Shown piece after piece: positions 1 to 12,178 of a DNA stretch of 64,000 nt (position 1 is its first letter; the number at the start of each line of letters is the position of its first letter). Made by a program: the position numbers and the translations under genes. The stretch lies in NCBI GenBank assembly GCA_033725935.1, contig MU867066.1, forward strand, positions 434,001-498,000, written 5' to 3'. The notes below the pieces were generated by a model. The model did no database searches, was not told the DNA's origin, and saw only the letters and a list, made by a program, of their open reading frames with translations. Source of the stretch: Cladorrhinum sp. PSN259. Taxonomy: Eukaryota; Ascomycota; Sordariomycetes; Sordariales; Podosporaceae.

Positions 1-1263
1 CATACGCGCCACGGCAAGGCGTTTTCTTCAACAATAAGCGCGATATCCGAGCTGCACCTCGCTCAAATGGTAGAGGGAAGTATCTTTGTAGCCCGGAGCA
101 GCATGTAGGTTGCCCAACGGGGGTGGCAAGTTTACGCATGCGAGGAGTTCAGCGCCAATTTGGACTGCAGATGTGTCTCGAGCACGGACGACGAATGGAA
201 AATTTCTGAGACACGGGACCAGATGAGAATGAAAGCTAATCAAAAGTGTAAAAAAATTAAAATGAAGTTCGAATTCGTAAATGGGGCAGCTCTACGGATC
301 CGTACACAATCGAGATGGATGATTTGCTTGTGCACAGCGAAACGAAATCAAGGTTGATGACCCAACTGTCTGATAGAGGAGCATTAGGAGCATTAGGATT
401 TGCTAGTGTCACGGATAAAAGATGAACGGATCTTTGGTTCCTTTGCGGGCCGTTATGTCTGTGCCAGAAACTCGGACTCGAGGAATAGTTCGCCGTCTGA
501 AGGATCGGTTGAGGAAGTGTGCATCCATCCTCCCGATGTGATTGAACCAGCCCTTTGTTGTGGGTGGGGTCCAAAAAGCCACCGGAGCCTGAACCACCAA
601 TCGATTTTGTGGAGCTGATCGAGACTCCGACATCTCTTGCACCGTACGTACTCACTTGTTTTTAGCCGGATACTCTACTAACCTTGACCAACTGGTTGAG
701 CTGATAGATGCATGAATTGATGCTGGAAGCCGTTTAGGGTGGGGACTTGTACGCGGTATCGGTACGTACTGTACCTTATTCTCAATTGGATGGTTGGCGC
801 GGAGACTAGGGTTAGGGTTGGTCTGCTATCACATCGGGAGGCGATCTCGTCATGCCTGGAGATCTTGTCAACTTGATTCGATGTTCCAAAGCGTCATTCG
901 CATTTCAAGCACAGTCATACACGAGTTAATGGCCAACAAAACTCGTTGGGTTTCGAATATCGGGATGTTTCTTCAAAACTTCGGTCCACGTATGAAGAAA
1001 AAAAAAAAAGCAAAATGCGTAAAATTGCGACAAAGAAACAATGCTCTCTCTCAAGCAATTTTTGGGTAGTAATCCATACAATTGGTGTGCCCGGCTTGTC
1101 TGCTTCCTGCCTAACAACACCTGATATTCCAAAACACTCCCACGTCATGCTCCACACCTCCAGACCACTGACTGGCTGGCTTCCGTTCTATCGCCCTCTT
1201 CTTTTTCTCATGTTTCATCCTCTCCCACTCACACAGCCCTTCTCCGCCAGCTCGTTCTCCTGT

Positions 1264-2000
1264 TTAGTAAAAGAGAGCAAGACCCAATCCACCAACGAAC
1301 GAGGCGCCCCAGATGTACCACCCTGACTTGACAATAGTCTGTCTGTTGAAACCATAACCGAGATCGAAAGCCAAGTGACGGACGCCGTTGAGAGCGTGGT
1401 AGGCAAATGGCCAGGCAGCGACGAACTTGAGGGAGGCCTTGGCGGCGACGGGGAGAGCACCAAAAGCGGCGACGAGGGAGGCAGACTCGAGATGCCAGCC
1501 GAGGGCAGGGGCGGCGAGGTATGCGAGACCGAAAGCGTAGAGGGAGCCAGAAAGGGCGGAGCCGGTAAAGCGCTGCCAGATGGAGCCACCGAACCAGGTC
1601 TGCTGCTTGTCGTAGATGTCAAGATGCGGGGAGACGGGGCGCTGGAGGCGCTGCTTGTCGAGGAGGGCGCGGGCGTCGGCGGCGGAGATCTTTTGGGTTG
1701 CTACGGGTCTAAAACACAATAATGTTAATTGGGATGCAGAGAGGAGGGGACCATGGAGGGGCAGAAGGTATACGGACCTGGACTGGGTGGTGCTCAAGTG
1801 CTGGGCAAGACCCATCTTGGCGACGTTGTTAGCTGTGAAGAAGACATTGGGCTTGCCGGCGACTGTTTGTATCAGAGGTTAGAGTTATTATGTCCCTGTG
1901 TTCCGTCGCATTGGTGGTGTCTTCTTCAGAGGCAATTGTGATTGGGCTGTGGTCGCATACCTCGGCGGAGAGCCGTCGTTCCTGATCTCTGGGCAATCAT
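1264..2000 (-). CDS. sdhC: Succinate dehydrogenase cytochrome b560 subunit (complex II, SDHC)
   Basis: Membrane anchor subunit of mitochondrial complex II, which binds haem b and ubiquinone in the inner membrane. I infer three exons: 2000-1961 (donor GTATGC), 1862-1778 (donor GTCCGT, weak) and 1708-1264. They join in phase to 189 aa. The N-terminus is Arg/Ser/Thr rich and lacks acidic residues, as expected for a mitochondrial presequence. The SDHC quinone-site motif SIWQRFTG is at about residues 84-91, and the haem-ligand signature HALNGVRHLAFD at about 146-157, with H146 the likely axial ligand. Three hydrophobic segments follow in the usual order. The second intron is 69 nt and in frame, so it could be retained without a frameshift. 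I prefer splicing because it joins directly to RPVATQK, a typical start of the mature region. Family identity is secure; the second intron is the least certain part. Confidence 0.93.
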
Positions 2001-4124
2001 TGTGAAGTTATGTGTTCCAAACAGGAGGGCGGATCCAGGAACCCAGGGTTGTGTGGTGGTGGTGTCGGGAGTGGTGGTTGTTTTGTTCGCAAGTCTGGGG
2101 AGGTTCGTTCGTTCAATGATGCTTGATTCGGGATTGCTCCCCGGCAGGTCGGCACCTCGGTTGCAATGCGGCCAATGGGAACACTGACAATTCGAATCGC
2201 GTCTTTTCTGCACTGTTGTTGGCACTGTACCCAGCATTTTCACGTGATGACCGGAGCTGCCCCACCATGCCGCACACGCGAGATTTAATAAACATTCGCT
2301 CCACAGAAATTTTGTTTCCTCTTTTCCTCTTTTCTTCTTCAGATAGTCACGGCCGCTCAACCACCGCGTCAGCTCCTTCTTCAGTAGGCGACGCATACGT
2401 GGTATTGAGCACTTTGGTGTTCGTGGGTGGCTGGAGAATAAAAAGATCCGTCGTTAATCTCAGTTTCCAGTTTCTTCCGTCTGGTGGCTGTTTCATAAAA
2501 GAGATCGACATTTTTTTGCCTGTTTTTTCTGCTGAATGTCATGCGACTCCGTATTTCTGTGTGTGTTATTTGCATGTGGCTTTTGATCTTTGCTCCCAAC
2601 TCAACCCTCAATAAAGCATGTCGAATCCATAGCGCGCGATCTTGCGTCAATTCCAACACGAGCACGGGCGTGTTCTCTATTGTGTGTGACAGCGTCATCA
2701 CTTCAATGAGCTCTAGGACCGTCTGCAAGATTGCATGTCGCCATCTACTGTGGCGCGTCGCTTGATAAGATGCTTTCTTGATCCATTTGGTGTGCGAAGG
2801 CATGGCTGCCAGGAGTACTTCCACAGTTCAACCTGCAGGAATCGGATGACGGCAACCAGCTTTCGGCAACCCTTGGCAAGGTCCTCTCCTGCTGCGTGTT
2901 TGAACCGGCACACGGCGACCTTGTGGTCTATGAAAAGCAAGACGAAGTGCCTCTATCCCAAACCCCCAAAAAAAAGGTAAAAATTAAAATTAAAATAATC
3001 TACTCACTCTGCATATCAATGACCAATAACAACTGCAATCTGACCGTGACCTGACCTGCAAGCCTCAAAAAAGTAAAGAAGAAAAAGAAAAGAAAGAAAA
3101 AACTTTTACACACCGTGACTTTGACAGCTTCCAAGTTCAACCCTCAAACTCCAGGACAACGAACACAAATAGCATCCATCATGGTTCCCCAAACGACGAA
3201 TGAGTGACTGCTTCTTCTTCTTCCCCTTATCCATCCGTTTGAGCAGGTACAATAATCCGGCGACTACAGCCGTCCATTTCCTTGGAAGCCAGTATCGGTT
3301 TAAATACCCTTTAACAAAACTGCTTTGGATTTTGGGTATATAGACAAACAACTTCGCTGCGGGCTGGGCATATTGTTAAGTAGTTACTAGTCAAATGAGA
3401 CGCCAGTGCATGATTATTTCGGTCCCCTGCAATATCTGGAGTCTGAGCAACATGATCAAAAGCATGGCAACTGAGGCTACTCTTTTCAAGAAATGAACCT
3501 GTAACTCGCGATGCCCGTTGAAGATGAGATTTGACGTAGTTAATCGAGAGGGAAATGTGGTGTATCAAAGCACTCCATCATGCAAGCAGGTCTGTTGTTC
3601 AGGATTGAAATTCCGAATTGATCTTGTTATCTTGCGAGAAGTGTGGATGAGTGTATTGCTACTGGACGCCACCATGCTGCCGATGTTACAATCTGCACCG
3701 TGAAGTGGATGCAGACTGCCAGGCAGTACGCCAAAGGTAAGATGACAGGATAATCGAAGATGGTGGCAAGCTTCTCAGACGAGATGTTCACTGTCAACAA
3801 CAGGTTGTTCTCACAAAGAGCTAGTGAAAGCAGATTGTAGACAAATGAACTGTATTGATTGCGTGGGGAATCAAATTCCTTGGGTTGGGGAGTGCGTATA
3901 AACCTAGTCTCACTGTAAAAAAAGAAACATAGTTTATAGATATTAGTATTTATGGGTCGAAACCGGTTGGCCAGAATAGAAGGCGGTCAAGAGGTAGGCT
4001 TGTTATAAAGTCTGGATACCAAGGAACCACTATATTCTTATATATTGTCACTTTTGGCCTGCCTGACCACAGGCCTGCGCCAAAGTATCTGACCCTTAGC
4101 TATCCAATCCGCCATGCATTAGGC
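2001..4124. other. Intergenic, no gene supported
   Basis: About 2.1 kb between the start of SDHC and the 3' end of the GPI-anchored protein gene. Only short, overlapping ORFs without recognisable domains are present on both strands. There are A-rich tracts near 2968-3110. Positions 3960-4120 are AT-rich and could be an old mobile-element remnant, but no terminal repeats or coding traces were found. Confidence 0.5.
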
Positions 4125-4805
4125 TTAGAGTCCAAAGATTATTGTAGCCAAAATTACTAGACTCAAAATAGGCTCAAAGGCCGATCTACTGAGACACCCT
4201 GAGGTCGAGATTGTCTAGGAACTCGGGTCAGTGTGTGTCTAATAAATATTGACTAGGATAAAACGTACGCTGGTAGTTTCCGCTGGTGCTGGGGCCTCTG
4301 TCCCAGTTATCGGAGCTGGAGTAGTGGAAGGGCCTGTTGAAGTGGATTCTGTGGGGGCAGCCGAACTTGTTCCGGTTGTAGGGACAGCACTTTCACCGGT
4401 AGTTCTAGAAGCGCCGCCGGAAGACAACGGCGAGGCCGTCAAGGAGCAAGCAGAGGCCGCATTGCCAACACCTGTGCCATAAAGCTTCCAGATGTCGAAG
4501 CTCAGGGCACAACTGAGGCAAGCCTCATAAAGATCGATCCAAGTAGTGTTGTCACAGTGTGTGGGGTTTCGCCCACCTGCGACAGCATTACCTAGAAGGG
4601 GAAGGTGTTATTGTTTGTGATCGGACGAGATTTAATGGGAGAACACTGGGGTGTTGGAAGACGTACCGCAGTCATAATGGCACTGGAATTGAGGTGTGCC
4701 AGGAGCTTGTCGTGCCAGAATGATAGCGTTGTCCTCCAGAAGAGCATCTTGAATGGCGGTGACAGCCAATGCAAAGATCAGTGGAGAATATGTTAGGACA
4801 CGCAT
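4125..4805 (-). CDS. GPI-anchored Cys-rich, Ser/Thr-rich cell-surface protein
   Basis: I infer three exons: 4805-4667 (donor GTACGT), 4591-4269 (donor GTACGT, 54-nt intron with ACTGAC branch-like site) and 4214-4125, giving 183 aa. The protein has a signal peptide (residues 1-17), a compact domain with six cysteines (about C42, C46, C59, C71, C74, C95), a Ser/Thr/Pro/Ala-rich stalk (about 99-155) and a hydrophobic C-terminus ending in PILSLVILATIIFGL. That layout is typical of a GPI-anchored fungal wall or membrane protein. Without the last splice the frame would end in a polar tail at 4239. The third exon restores a proper anchor signal, which is the main reason for choosing it. Small proteins with this Cys pattern are widespread in ascomycetes but have no known function to my knowledge. 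The gene is divergent from the BIM1-like gene at 5730. Confidence 0.8.
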
Positions 4806-5729
4806 CTTGGTCTATCCAACTGTTATCTAGTGGACAGGAAGCAGACGACAATGGGAGACCAAAAGAAAACCTATAACGTGGGACGAGAAAGGATGGAGCT
4901 GGCAAGACAATAAAGAGGGAAATGGCAAGATAATCATGGGAACAAGCAGGATTCGTCCAAGACGGGATTGAATGGGTGTCCAGGTAATATATGGGCTGCC
5001 GGCCAAGGGAACTCGCCCATGCATCTAGGCTCGAGGAGAACGGATTATTGAAAAGTTCAAAATTTAAAAGAGCTTGATTGAAAGGCGGGGTACCTTCCGT
5101 CTGAGATAGTTCAAACACACCGACGCCATGTCACTCTTTCCTCAATAGTGCCTGGGTGCTGGGAAACCTTGGAAAAAATCCAGGAAGATGGCGAATCGGG
5201 ACAGGGGGGTCAGTCTTGGACACGCTCAGTTGACCAATCATATTTGCCGAAGCGATCTAATCAGATGCGCCAAGCCAATTTATCTGATCATCTGATAAGC
5301 GTCGAGGCCTAGATCACCTTCCCAATAGAGTTTTTGAACCTCTTTGACACTCCCGTGGTCCGAGTTTGGTTGTCTTGGAAGGTGACACTAGCTGCACTTG
5401 CCAGCAAGAATCATGCCACATTTGAACAGCTGGTAGGAAGAGATTTCACCGCCACTACCACCAACCGTCACCAAAGCGTTGCGGGGATAGAATTTCACGA
5501 TGTCTGCGTATCTGCAGGTAGGGTGGGGGATGACTCCGAGGATGAGATAGACGAACTGCCGATACTTCCCGCACCCGGCCCTGGGGAATCTGATGGAAAA
5601 TTCGCTGATGAGTCGGCATCCCCGCATTAATATCTCTTCTTGATTTCCATCTACATCTTGATTAGATTTCTACTCTGTTTTGAGCCCTTGTTCATTATCT
5701 TCCATCTTGAGATCAGATCAACGGCCAAG
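4806..5729. promoter_or_regulatory. Shared intergenic region of two divergent surface-protein genes
   Basis: A 924-bp stretch lies between two start codons pointing away from each other, so it must hold both promoters. A 98-codon ORF at 5334-5630 (+) lies here but has no recognisable domain and overlaps the presumed upstream region of the 5730 gene. No specific operator could be identified. Confidence 0.45.
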
Positions 5730-6791
5730 ATGATTCCAATTCGACCAGCCTTGCTTGTTTCCTTTGCGGCTGTTATTCTGGGTCAAAGTGAGAAACAAGG
5801 CCCAGCTGCATTCTGGTGGCCGCCGGACCGTGGTTGGCACCAGGACGAAGACAACACCCCGCCTTGTGGTACAAAAGAGGGCGTCACCACCAGAACGGCT
5901 TTCCCTCTTAGTCAGTCTCCATTACCAACAATCTTTCCATCCCATGCTAGACTAACGACTCTTCTTTAGAGGGCGGACGCATCGCCTTTACAGCTCAAGA
6001 TGACAGTTACAACGCGCAAATCTCCATCTCCTTTAGTCAAGGTACTTCAACTTCCTCGCCCCGTTTTCTTCCCATCTATTTCCACCTTGTCGATTGTTAC
6101 TTTTTGATCTCTCATTTCTAATTTTCTTGTTTTTATGACTGCAGACCCCAAGCTCCCTTCCGACTTCTCCTCCTCCCTCAACGTCTCGCCCATCCCAGAG
6201 ATCGACCCCGGCCACACCTGCTACACAATCCCTGACCCGCCCTTCACCATAACACCCGGCACGAATGCAACTCTCCAACTCAAGTACACCGCGGATTTTG
6301 ACCGTCCCGAGAACCAAACATTCTATGCATGTGCAGACATCACTTATATCCTTCCAGAAGAATGGGAAACCCTACTCGGAGATACAATACCATGCTTTAA
6401 TGCCTCTGACGCAGTCAACGATGTACCAGCCCCCACTGAGACTGGAATCCCCACAACCCTGCCTGGGCATGGAGATGATGGGCCTCCGTTGAGTACTGGG
6501 ACTGGAGTTCCCTCTACTGGGTCAGGAGGGGAAGTTGTGAATAGCGGGGGAAAGGGTGGGCTATCAAAGGGTGCTGTTGCAGGTATTGTGGTCGGTAGCT
6601 TAGTGGGTGTGGGAGTTATTCTGGGACTGGCATTCTTGTTTTATCGCGAGAGGGAGAGAAAGAATAGGTTGATCAAGCAAAGGGATAGTGGACGGGGGGT
6701 TCCGTGGGTTGAGGATCCTGCGCCGGGCAAGACGTCGGGAAGTTTGGCGGGGGAGAGTATCAGGATGGAAAGTGGTGTGGGCCGGCCGTGA
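5730..6791 (+). CDS. Membrane-anchored BIM1-like (LPMO X325-fold) surface protein
   Basis: I infer three exons, 5730-5910, 5970-6041 and 6145-6791 (introns 59 and 103 nt, the first with an ACTAAC branch site), giving 299 aa. A signal peptide (about 1-18) leads into a copper-acquisition-factor BIM1-like domain (about 22-155). Visible family features are the PCGT motif near residue 46, the FPLKGGRIAF segment, and cysteines at about 46, 110, 147 and 168. A Gly/Ser/Thr linker follows, then one transmembrane helix (about 229-251) and a basic cytoplasmic tail. BIM1/X325 proteins are extracellular copper binders related to LPMOs but not known to oxidise glycans. In the copper-binding members the mature protein starts with His. 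Here the predicted mature N-terminus is QSEKQG, so the canonical N-terminal His is absent and copper binding is doubtful. An in-frame ATG at 5640 would prepend 30 residues; the 5730 start gives the better signal peptide. Confidence 0.8.
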
Positions 6792-6945
6792 GTACCTAAG
6801 GGCTGACATTTGGTGCTCGGATTATGGGGGATTGAATAATAAAAGTAAATGACTAAACGACAAAAGTAAATTGGCAAAAGCTAACCGGGCAACTTCCCCT
6901 ACCAGATCGCAGCCGATCATACAGTAGTGAAGGTGCTCGGGTACG

Positions 6946-7062
6946 AAACGCATTCGGTGCGTTTACTCCGTGGGTCGGCCGAGGAATCGAACGGGGGACC
7001 TCGCACTCGAGTGCGAAGGGGGTTGGCGTGCCACCCCCAGACCACTGGGTTATTTCCCAGGT
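6946..7062 (-). ncRNA. tRNA-like, hairpin-rich element (pseudo-tRNA or SINE-like)
   Basis: On the minus strand there is a box A-like sequence TAACCCAGTGG (7052-7042) and a box B-like sequence GTTCGATTCC (6992-6983), spaced as in a tRNA gene. Each has about one mismatch to the Pol III consensus. The interval also folds into consecutive hairpins: CCAG/CTGG (D-arm-like), GGGGG/CCCCC enclosing TGGC/GCCA, a 16-base palindrome centred on CTCGAG, and CGAGG/CCTCG around the T-loop. A 7-bp AAACGCA/TGCGTTT stem lies just downstream (6946-6964). Acceptor and T stems do not pair as in a functional tRNA. It could be a tRNA pseudogene, a tRNA-derived SINE head, or a structured RNA. Precise ends are uncertain. 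Confidence 0.4.
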
Positions 7063-10000
7063 GTTCTGTCTGGGGGGTGTTGGAAGGTGCTTCTTGGATC
7101 TAATATATATAGGACCGTTCGGTGGAGAAAGGCAGGAATGGACGTCAAGAACCTTGAGGGATGAGTTAAACCGCGCCTGTCGAATTGAATTTTGGTCCTG
7201 GGTTGAGATGGTGATTGATGAGATACCTGTCAATTTAATCATGCTGTTATATGATATTTAGCTTATTTCTTTTTATGCTTTGATGACTTTATAGTTTCAT
7301 TGAGTACTCGTACATTATTTTCTCTCCATCACTCGGTGACTACCCATCCATCCTTGACCACCACCATGTCGCTTTACATCTCCGTTACAATCACCAATGC
7401 AAACCATCCAGAACCGCACGCTTAATATGGCAACCCCGCCAATCAAAACTTGAAGTACCCCTGGAATCAGTTCCTCGATTGGCAGCTATGCTCTTCACTG
7501 GGATCTTATTAGATGTATAATATCCCTCGAGTGTGTCATCTTGCTTTGCCTATCTTCTGTCATTGTTGGCGCCAACGCTCCGGTAGGTAGGTAAAGTCGG
7601 AGTAATAAGTGATAGATTTAATTAACTCTGTGTTTTATTTTGTGAATTAATCGACAGGTATTTAAAACCCAGATTCACTGTAATATAAAAAGAGGAGATG
7701 ACGAGGGAAAATGAATAGTTAGGTGATGGGAGGCATGTTCGTGTTGAAGAACTCAGATTTCATGACAGTGTGGAAAGATGCAACTGGACGGTTATGACAA
7801 CAAATGTAGAAACCCCTTACCGTTTTTTGCACATCACTGTTTTGTTTTGTGGTTTTCATCATTGTTCTTTTATTGACGAAAGGACAGGTGAACAGACTCA
7901 GATCTTTGGCATCGATGTTGGATGTCGTATCTTCACGGTTCGTGGTGTAGTAGAGACTCATCAGTGCTGTACCGAAGCACCCAAAACCATCAAATCTCTT
8001 CTTTTTGTTACACCTTTTGGTGTCTTGAATGAACTGGGTTTCGGCGTCGGGTTAATGCCGTTATGTTCATCATAGTTTGGTATATTGGCCCCAGCGTCCA
8101 CATGATGATGAAAAAATAACGTCGGGAAGAGCCCAGTGTCCGCTGTCTGCCAGCTCCGACGGTCTGATACGGCCAGCTCACCAGAAAACAAAGAAACAGT
8201 TCCCTTAGTCTCCCATCTCTCTTCCTGCCTCCACAGAAAGAATAGGTTAATGATGAGCGGAAAAAGACAATGTCTAGGAAGAGCCTCTGAACATTTGAAA
8301 TGTTCTGAGGAAATACGACTGCGGCTTAAAGCCCGGCTTCAAAATCTTGCTTCTTTTGACCGTTATCGCATGTTTGTCTGCTTTTCCATAGTCCAGCGAT
8401 ACATGCAAACACTGGAGATTATGGTCGTCTGTTCCTCGGATTTCTCTCTTTCTCTAATGAATGGACTTTGCGCTGGTTGGGAGATTTAAGATGGTACTGG
8501 TCACTGGAGGTGGATTTGAATGCAAATTGACGGACAACCGCGCTGAATCTGAATATCCGTGAACAGATCAACAGAAACAGTTCTCAAATCGTTCTAGAAT
8601 TTAAAACAAACGTCTTCATTGTCTTGATTGAATCTTTTTCCTGGTTCTTGGTGACTTTAAGCATCGGGAAGGAAGTCAACAGCATGACGGGGAACTGCCC
8701 CTTCCAACGTAACAAACACAGACACAGAATAACGGCGCTCAGTGAATTGCTCTCCCTCAAAAATCTCACATACACAACTCCGAACCATACAGAAAAAAAT
8801 AACAAGAAAATCTCGCTCAAGGAACTCAGAATGTGTTTCCCATGTGATCCATCTTCGGCACATCTCACGGTATCACCCATGAAAGAGACCCCCAAAGAGA
8901 CGAAGGCCAGCAGTATGTTCACAAAACACAATAATATCATCACGGTTCCATCCTCGTTAATCCATTAATATAAATTCTTCGGGGTCTAATCTGTTCAAGT
9001 TTCATTTTTGCCGAAGCAGGAGGGAAAGCTGTTACTTTATACCCCGACAAAACCATTCTGCACTTTCCACTCAAAGTTTAACTGAGCATATCACACGAGC
9101 AAGATTGCAAAAAGCCACCGAGTCGTGTTGCACAGATAAGCAGGCTGCTTACAACACTCTTGTCAAGCACACGATAACGTTCTTTTCAAACTTGATTACT
9201 CGGCCTTTTCTGATTTTTTTTAGGAGGTATGGCACACACTTAAGTATATGCTGTTGGCAATACCGATAACACCGCGTGCCAGTCCACACACCACCTAGAA
9301 TACTTGAAAAGCTCAAAACTATCGCCCGTTGCAAACTCTTTGATATTTAATAACGCCACCAAAATTTCTCCGTATTGGTGTATTATCTCGGGCAGGCAAA
9401 GACAGATTTTTCATCAGTACATATATTCGGTATGATGGCACCCACAGAGTTCAAGCACACAGCGGGTTGACCCACCAAAAACCAAAAAAAAGTTAATTAC
9501 AATAACCTAAAACAAGAGAATTTTATTTTATGTGGTTCTTGACTTTGTTTGCATTTTGTGTATTGTGTATGGCCCTCATATTCATTTGTAGATAGTGGGT
9601 GGTGCACACAAGAAGAGCTCTCAGGTTGGTTGCACGCCCCACTTTTTCTTTTTGTTTACATACTTTGAAACCCCTGAATATTGGATAAAAAGCGGCAGAA
9701 GAAACAACAATTAAAAAAGCAAAAAACTCATCATGAAAATTTCAGTTGCAATATTAAATGCGTGAAGGAAAAAAGGATTTTACCTCCTTTCAAAGGAGGA
9801 CAAGGACATTTTTCGACCATTGTAGGGACTCGAAACCCAGAGCCCTTTACTGACTGAAGATTACCCTTGTAAATATTTCTCGCAAGAGCGAAGGAGAAAA
9901 CCAATATAGAGAAACTTGAACCGAAAAGTAACGAGCATGATGCTTGGGCTTCGCGTTTGGGTTTGTGGGCGGCTGTCGTGCCAGCTGGTGCCAGTGGCAG

Positions 10001-10560
10001 GTGAGACTCAGGGGTTGGTGTTTACATTTCGCTGTTTTGGGAGGGGAAGAAATAAGGGGTATTGCAGCTACTGTACACAAATCCTGAACATGTGCAAATA
10101 TTTTGGACCGTATGTGTATTTTTATACGCATATGAACAAACATCAAAATAAAGTATTCTCGGTATGTGATTAATCAGCTTATTAGTCCAGATGCCGTGCC
10201 GGGTCCGAAGTGATAATCACCCCTGATCGATGACAACATTTTTTTTCCGTAAAACTAAGCGGTCTCGATTTTCCAAGTTTCAAGAAACTGGGTGGTGGAG
10301 CTTGACTCTTACTCAGAGGAGGGTGGGTTCGCGAATTTTCACTGAGTGTGTGCATGGTTCCATCCGATGCATCCGTGAAAGTGCCCCACACCCGTACCCG
10401 CACCGGGCATATCCCGGATTTTTCGAGATTTATAATGTTTGATATATCATCAAAACAAAAATGTCCCGACTTTAATTGGTGGGTGGGTTGGTTTCCCTAA
10501 ATTGATGAGAATGCAAGAATTCACAAGATGGACTTGGGATATCCGGGAGCCAAACAACTC
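7063..10560. other. Long gene-poor interval
   Basis: About 3.5 kb, extending up to the RTA1-like gene, in which I can support no gene. ORFs are short, lack domains and occur equally on both strands. A 119-codon hydrophobic ORF at 8943-8584 (-) has possible membrane segments but no family resemblance. A perfect inverted repeat CCTCCTTTCAAAGGAGG lies near 9784-9800. Confidence 0.5.
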
Positions 10561-10581
10561 CTGACTCAACGACAAAAAGAA

Positions 10582-10602
10582 ATATATATATATATATATA
10601 TA
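10582..10602. repeat. (AT)n microsatellite
   Basis: Uninterrupted AT dinucleotide tract about 420 bp upstream of the RTA1-like start codon. Confidence 0.9.
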
Positions 10603-11023
10603 AATGGATCATCAACAACTGAGCTGTCTCCGGGGTGTTGTTGACGAGATAATCCCGAGCCGACCGGCTCGCCTTTATAGGCAGCTTTTGTGGAGAAAAT
10701 TATTTGGACCAGGTCAACTTCCGGTCTTTCCATTTTGAAAGAAAAATCTTGGTCATCTCTCTTCCAGTTTTTTGCCATTGTTTAGCTTTTGATTTTTATG
10801 ACTGTTGTGAACGACTGTTTTTTCCCTCATCAGCCTTCTCCTTTTTATTTTTCTCTTTAGATTCTTATCTGTGTTTCTCTTTGTCTAAACCTCCCTGTCA
10901 ACCAACTAATCTCCTCTGAACCGGCCATTCCCTACAGGATATCCACTACCTTTCTGCTTTCAGCACTCGACATCTACCGTACTACAGCTGGTCCCGGATT
11001 CCGGGAGTGTGTCCCAAAAAAAC

Positions 11024-12178
11024 ATGAACTCCACTGACTCCGGCGGCGTAACGCCGGCTCCGTCATCCGACGACCTCTGGAATACCCTCCTCGGTATCAG
11101 GACAGGATGTTACCCCTTCATGCCGGATATTCTCAAGCCCGTGTATGGCTACAGGCCAACGCTGGGTGCGGGGATAACCTTTGATGTTTTGTTTGCTTTG
11201 GTCATGATTGGGCATTTTCTCATGTTGGCTTTATACCGGAAGTGGACTTCATTTTTGTTCGCCGTTGGTTCACTCAGTAAGTTTTTACCCAGTCCAACTC
11301 TTCCATCATGCGCCCTTCTTATATCTTCATCACACTAATACTTTCTCCAAGCCGAACTCCTAGGCTGGGTAGGCCGCACCTGGTCAGCAACCTGTCCCTA
11401 CAACCAAAACGCCTTCCTGATGCAAATCACAACCCTGATCCTCGCCCCGACTTTTTACTCGGCAGCGCTCTACGTCCTCCTGGCAATCCTGATCAACTCT
11501 TTGGGGCGTCAGACCTCGTTGCTCAGCCCAAAACTCTACGCCCTAATCTTTTGCACCTGCGATGTCTTGTCTCTCATAATCCAAGCGATAGGAGGCGGCA
11601 TGGCGGCGCAAGCCACAAACAGAAAGGGAGGGGACACGGCCCCTGGCACCCACACGATGGTTGCGGGCATTGTTTTCCAGTTATTCACAATGACCATCTT
11701 TGCCGGGCTGGTTTGTGATTTCTTAAGACGGGTTTTTGTCCTGCAGCAAAGACAACAACAAGGACAGTCAACTTCAACAGGAAATATCAATGAGGAGGGG
11801 AGAGAAAGAAAAAATGGGTTGCTGCTCACGAAAAGGATGAAGTTGGTCCTGGGGTCAATGTTTGTGGCTTTCATCATGATTTATGTGCGCAGTATTTATC
11901 GCACTATCGAGCTGGCCGAAGGGTGGAGCGGGCATCTAATTACTCACGAGGGGTACTTTATTGCTTTGGATGCTGCGCTGATGTTTGTCGCTGCTGCCGT
12001 TTGGTTGATGATGGATCCGGCTGTTTTGTTGAGGGATGGGGAGCAGCAAGGGACGACTGAAGTGAAGGCAGGGGAATCAGGGACAGGGGCGGCAAGAGAC
12101 CAACAGCAGCAGCAGGATCATGGTGAAGAGTCCGAGTCATCTTGGGGGCTTGAGAGAAAGTCCGCTGAGGGGATATAA
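11024..12178 (+). CDS. RTA1-like seven-transmembrane protein
   Basis: I infer two exons, 11024-11276 (donor GTAAGT) and 11352-12178, joined in phase 1, giving 359 aa. It belongs to the fungal-specific RTA1/RTM1 family of integral membrane proteins. Some members confer resistance to toxic amphipathic compounds such as 7-aminocholesterol or take part in lipid translocation. Family hallmarks are YGYRPTLGAGITFDVLFAL before the first helices, the conserved LGWVGR turn after the splice, and about seven hydrophobic segments up to WLMMDPAVLL. The cytoplasmic loop before helix 5 and the C-terminal tail are Gln/Ser/Glu-rich and probably disordered. The ATG at 11024 is the first ATG in the frame. The substrate cannot be inferred from sequence. 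Confidence 0.9.

Noticed and set aside
807..820. Two telomere-like TAGGGT units
   Set aside because: Only two units, within ordinary sequence; insufficient for a telomere remnant.
3950..4130. AT-rich stretch that could be a solo LTR or mutated transposon
   Set aside because: No terminal repeats, target-site duplication or coding remnant could be seen, and its edge overlaps the third exon of the GPI protein gene.
5334..5630. 98-codon plus-strand ORF with an acidic Pro-rich end
   Set aside because: No family resemblance, no splice support, and lies in a divergent promoter region.
8584..8943. 119-codon hydrophobic minus-strand ORF
   Set aside because: Possible membrane segments but no family, and AT-rich sequence yields hydrophobic codons by chance.
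9784..9846. Inverted repeat CCTCCTTTCAAAGGAGG followed by a box B-like GGTTTCGAGTCCC on the minus strand
   Set aside because: No box A at suitable distance and no cloverleaf, so not called as a tRNA.
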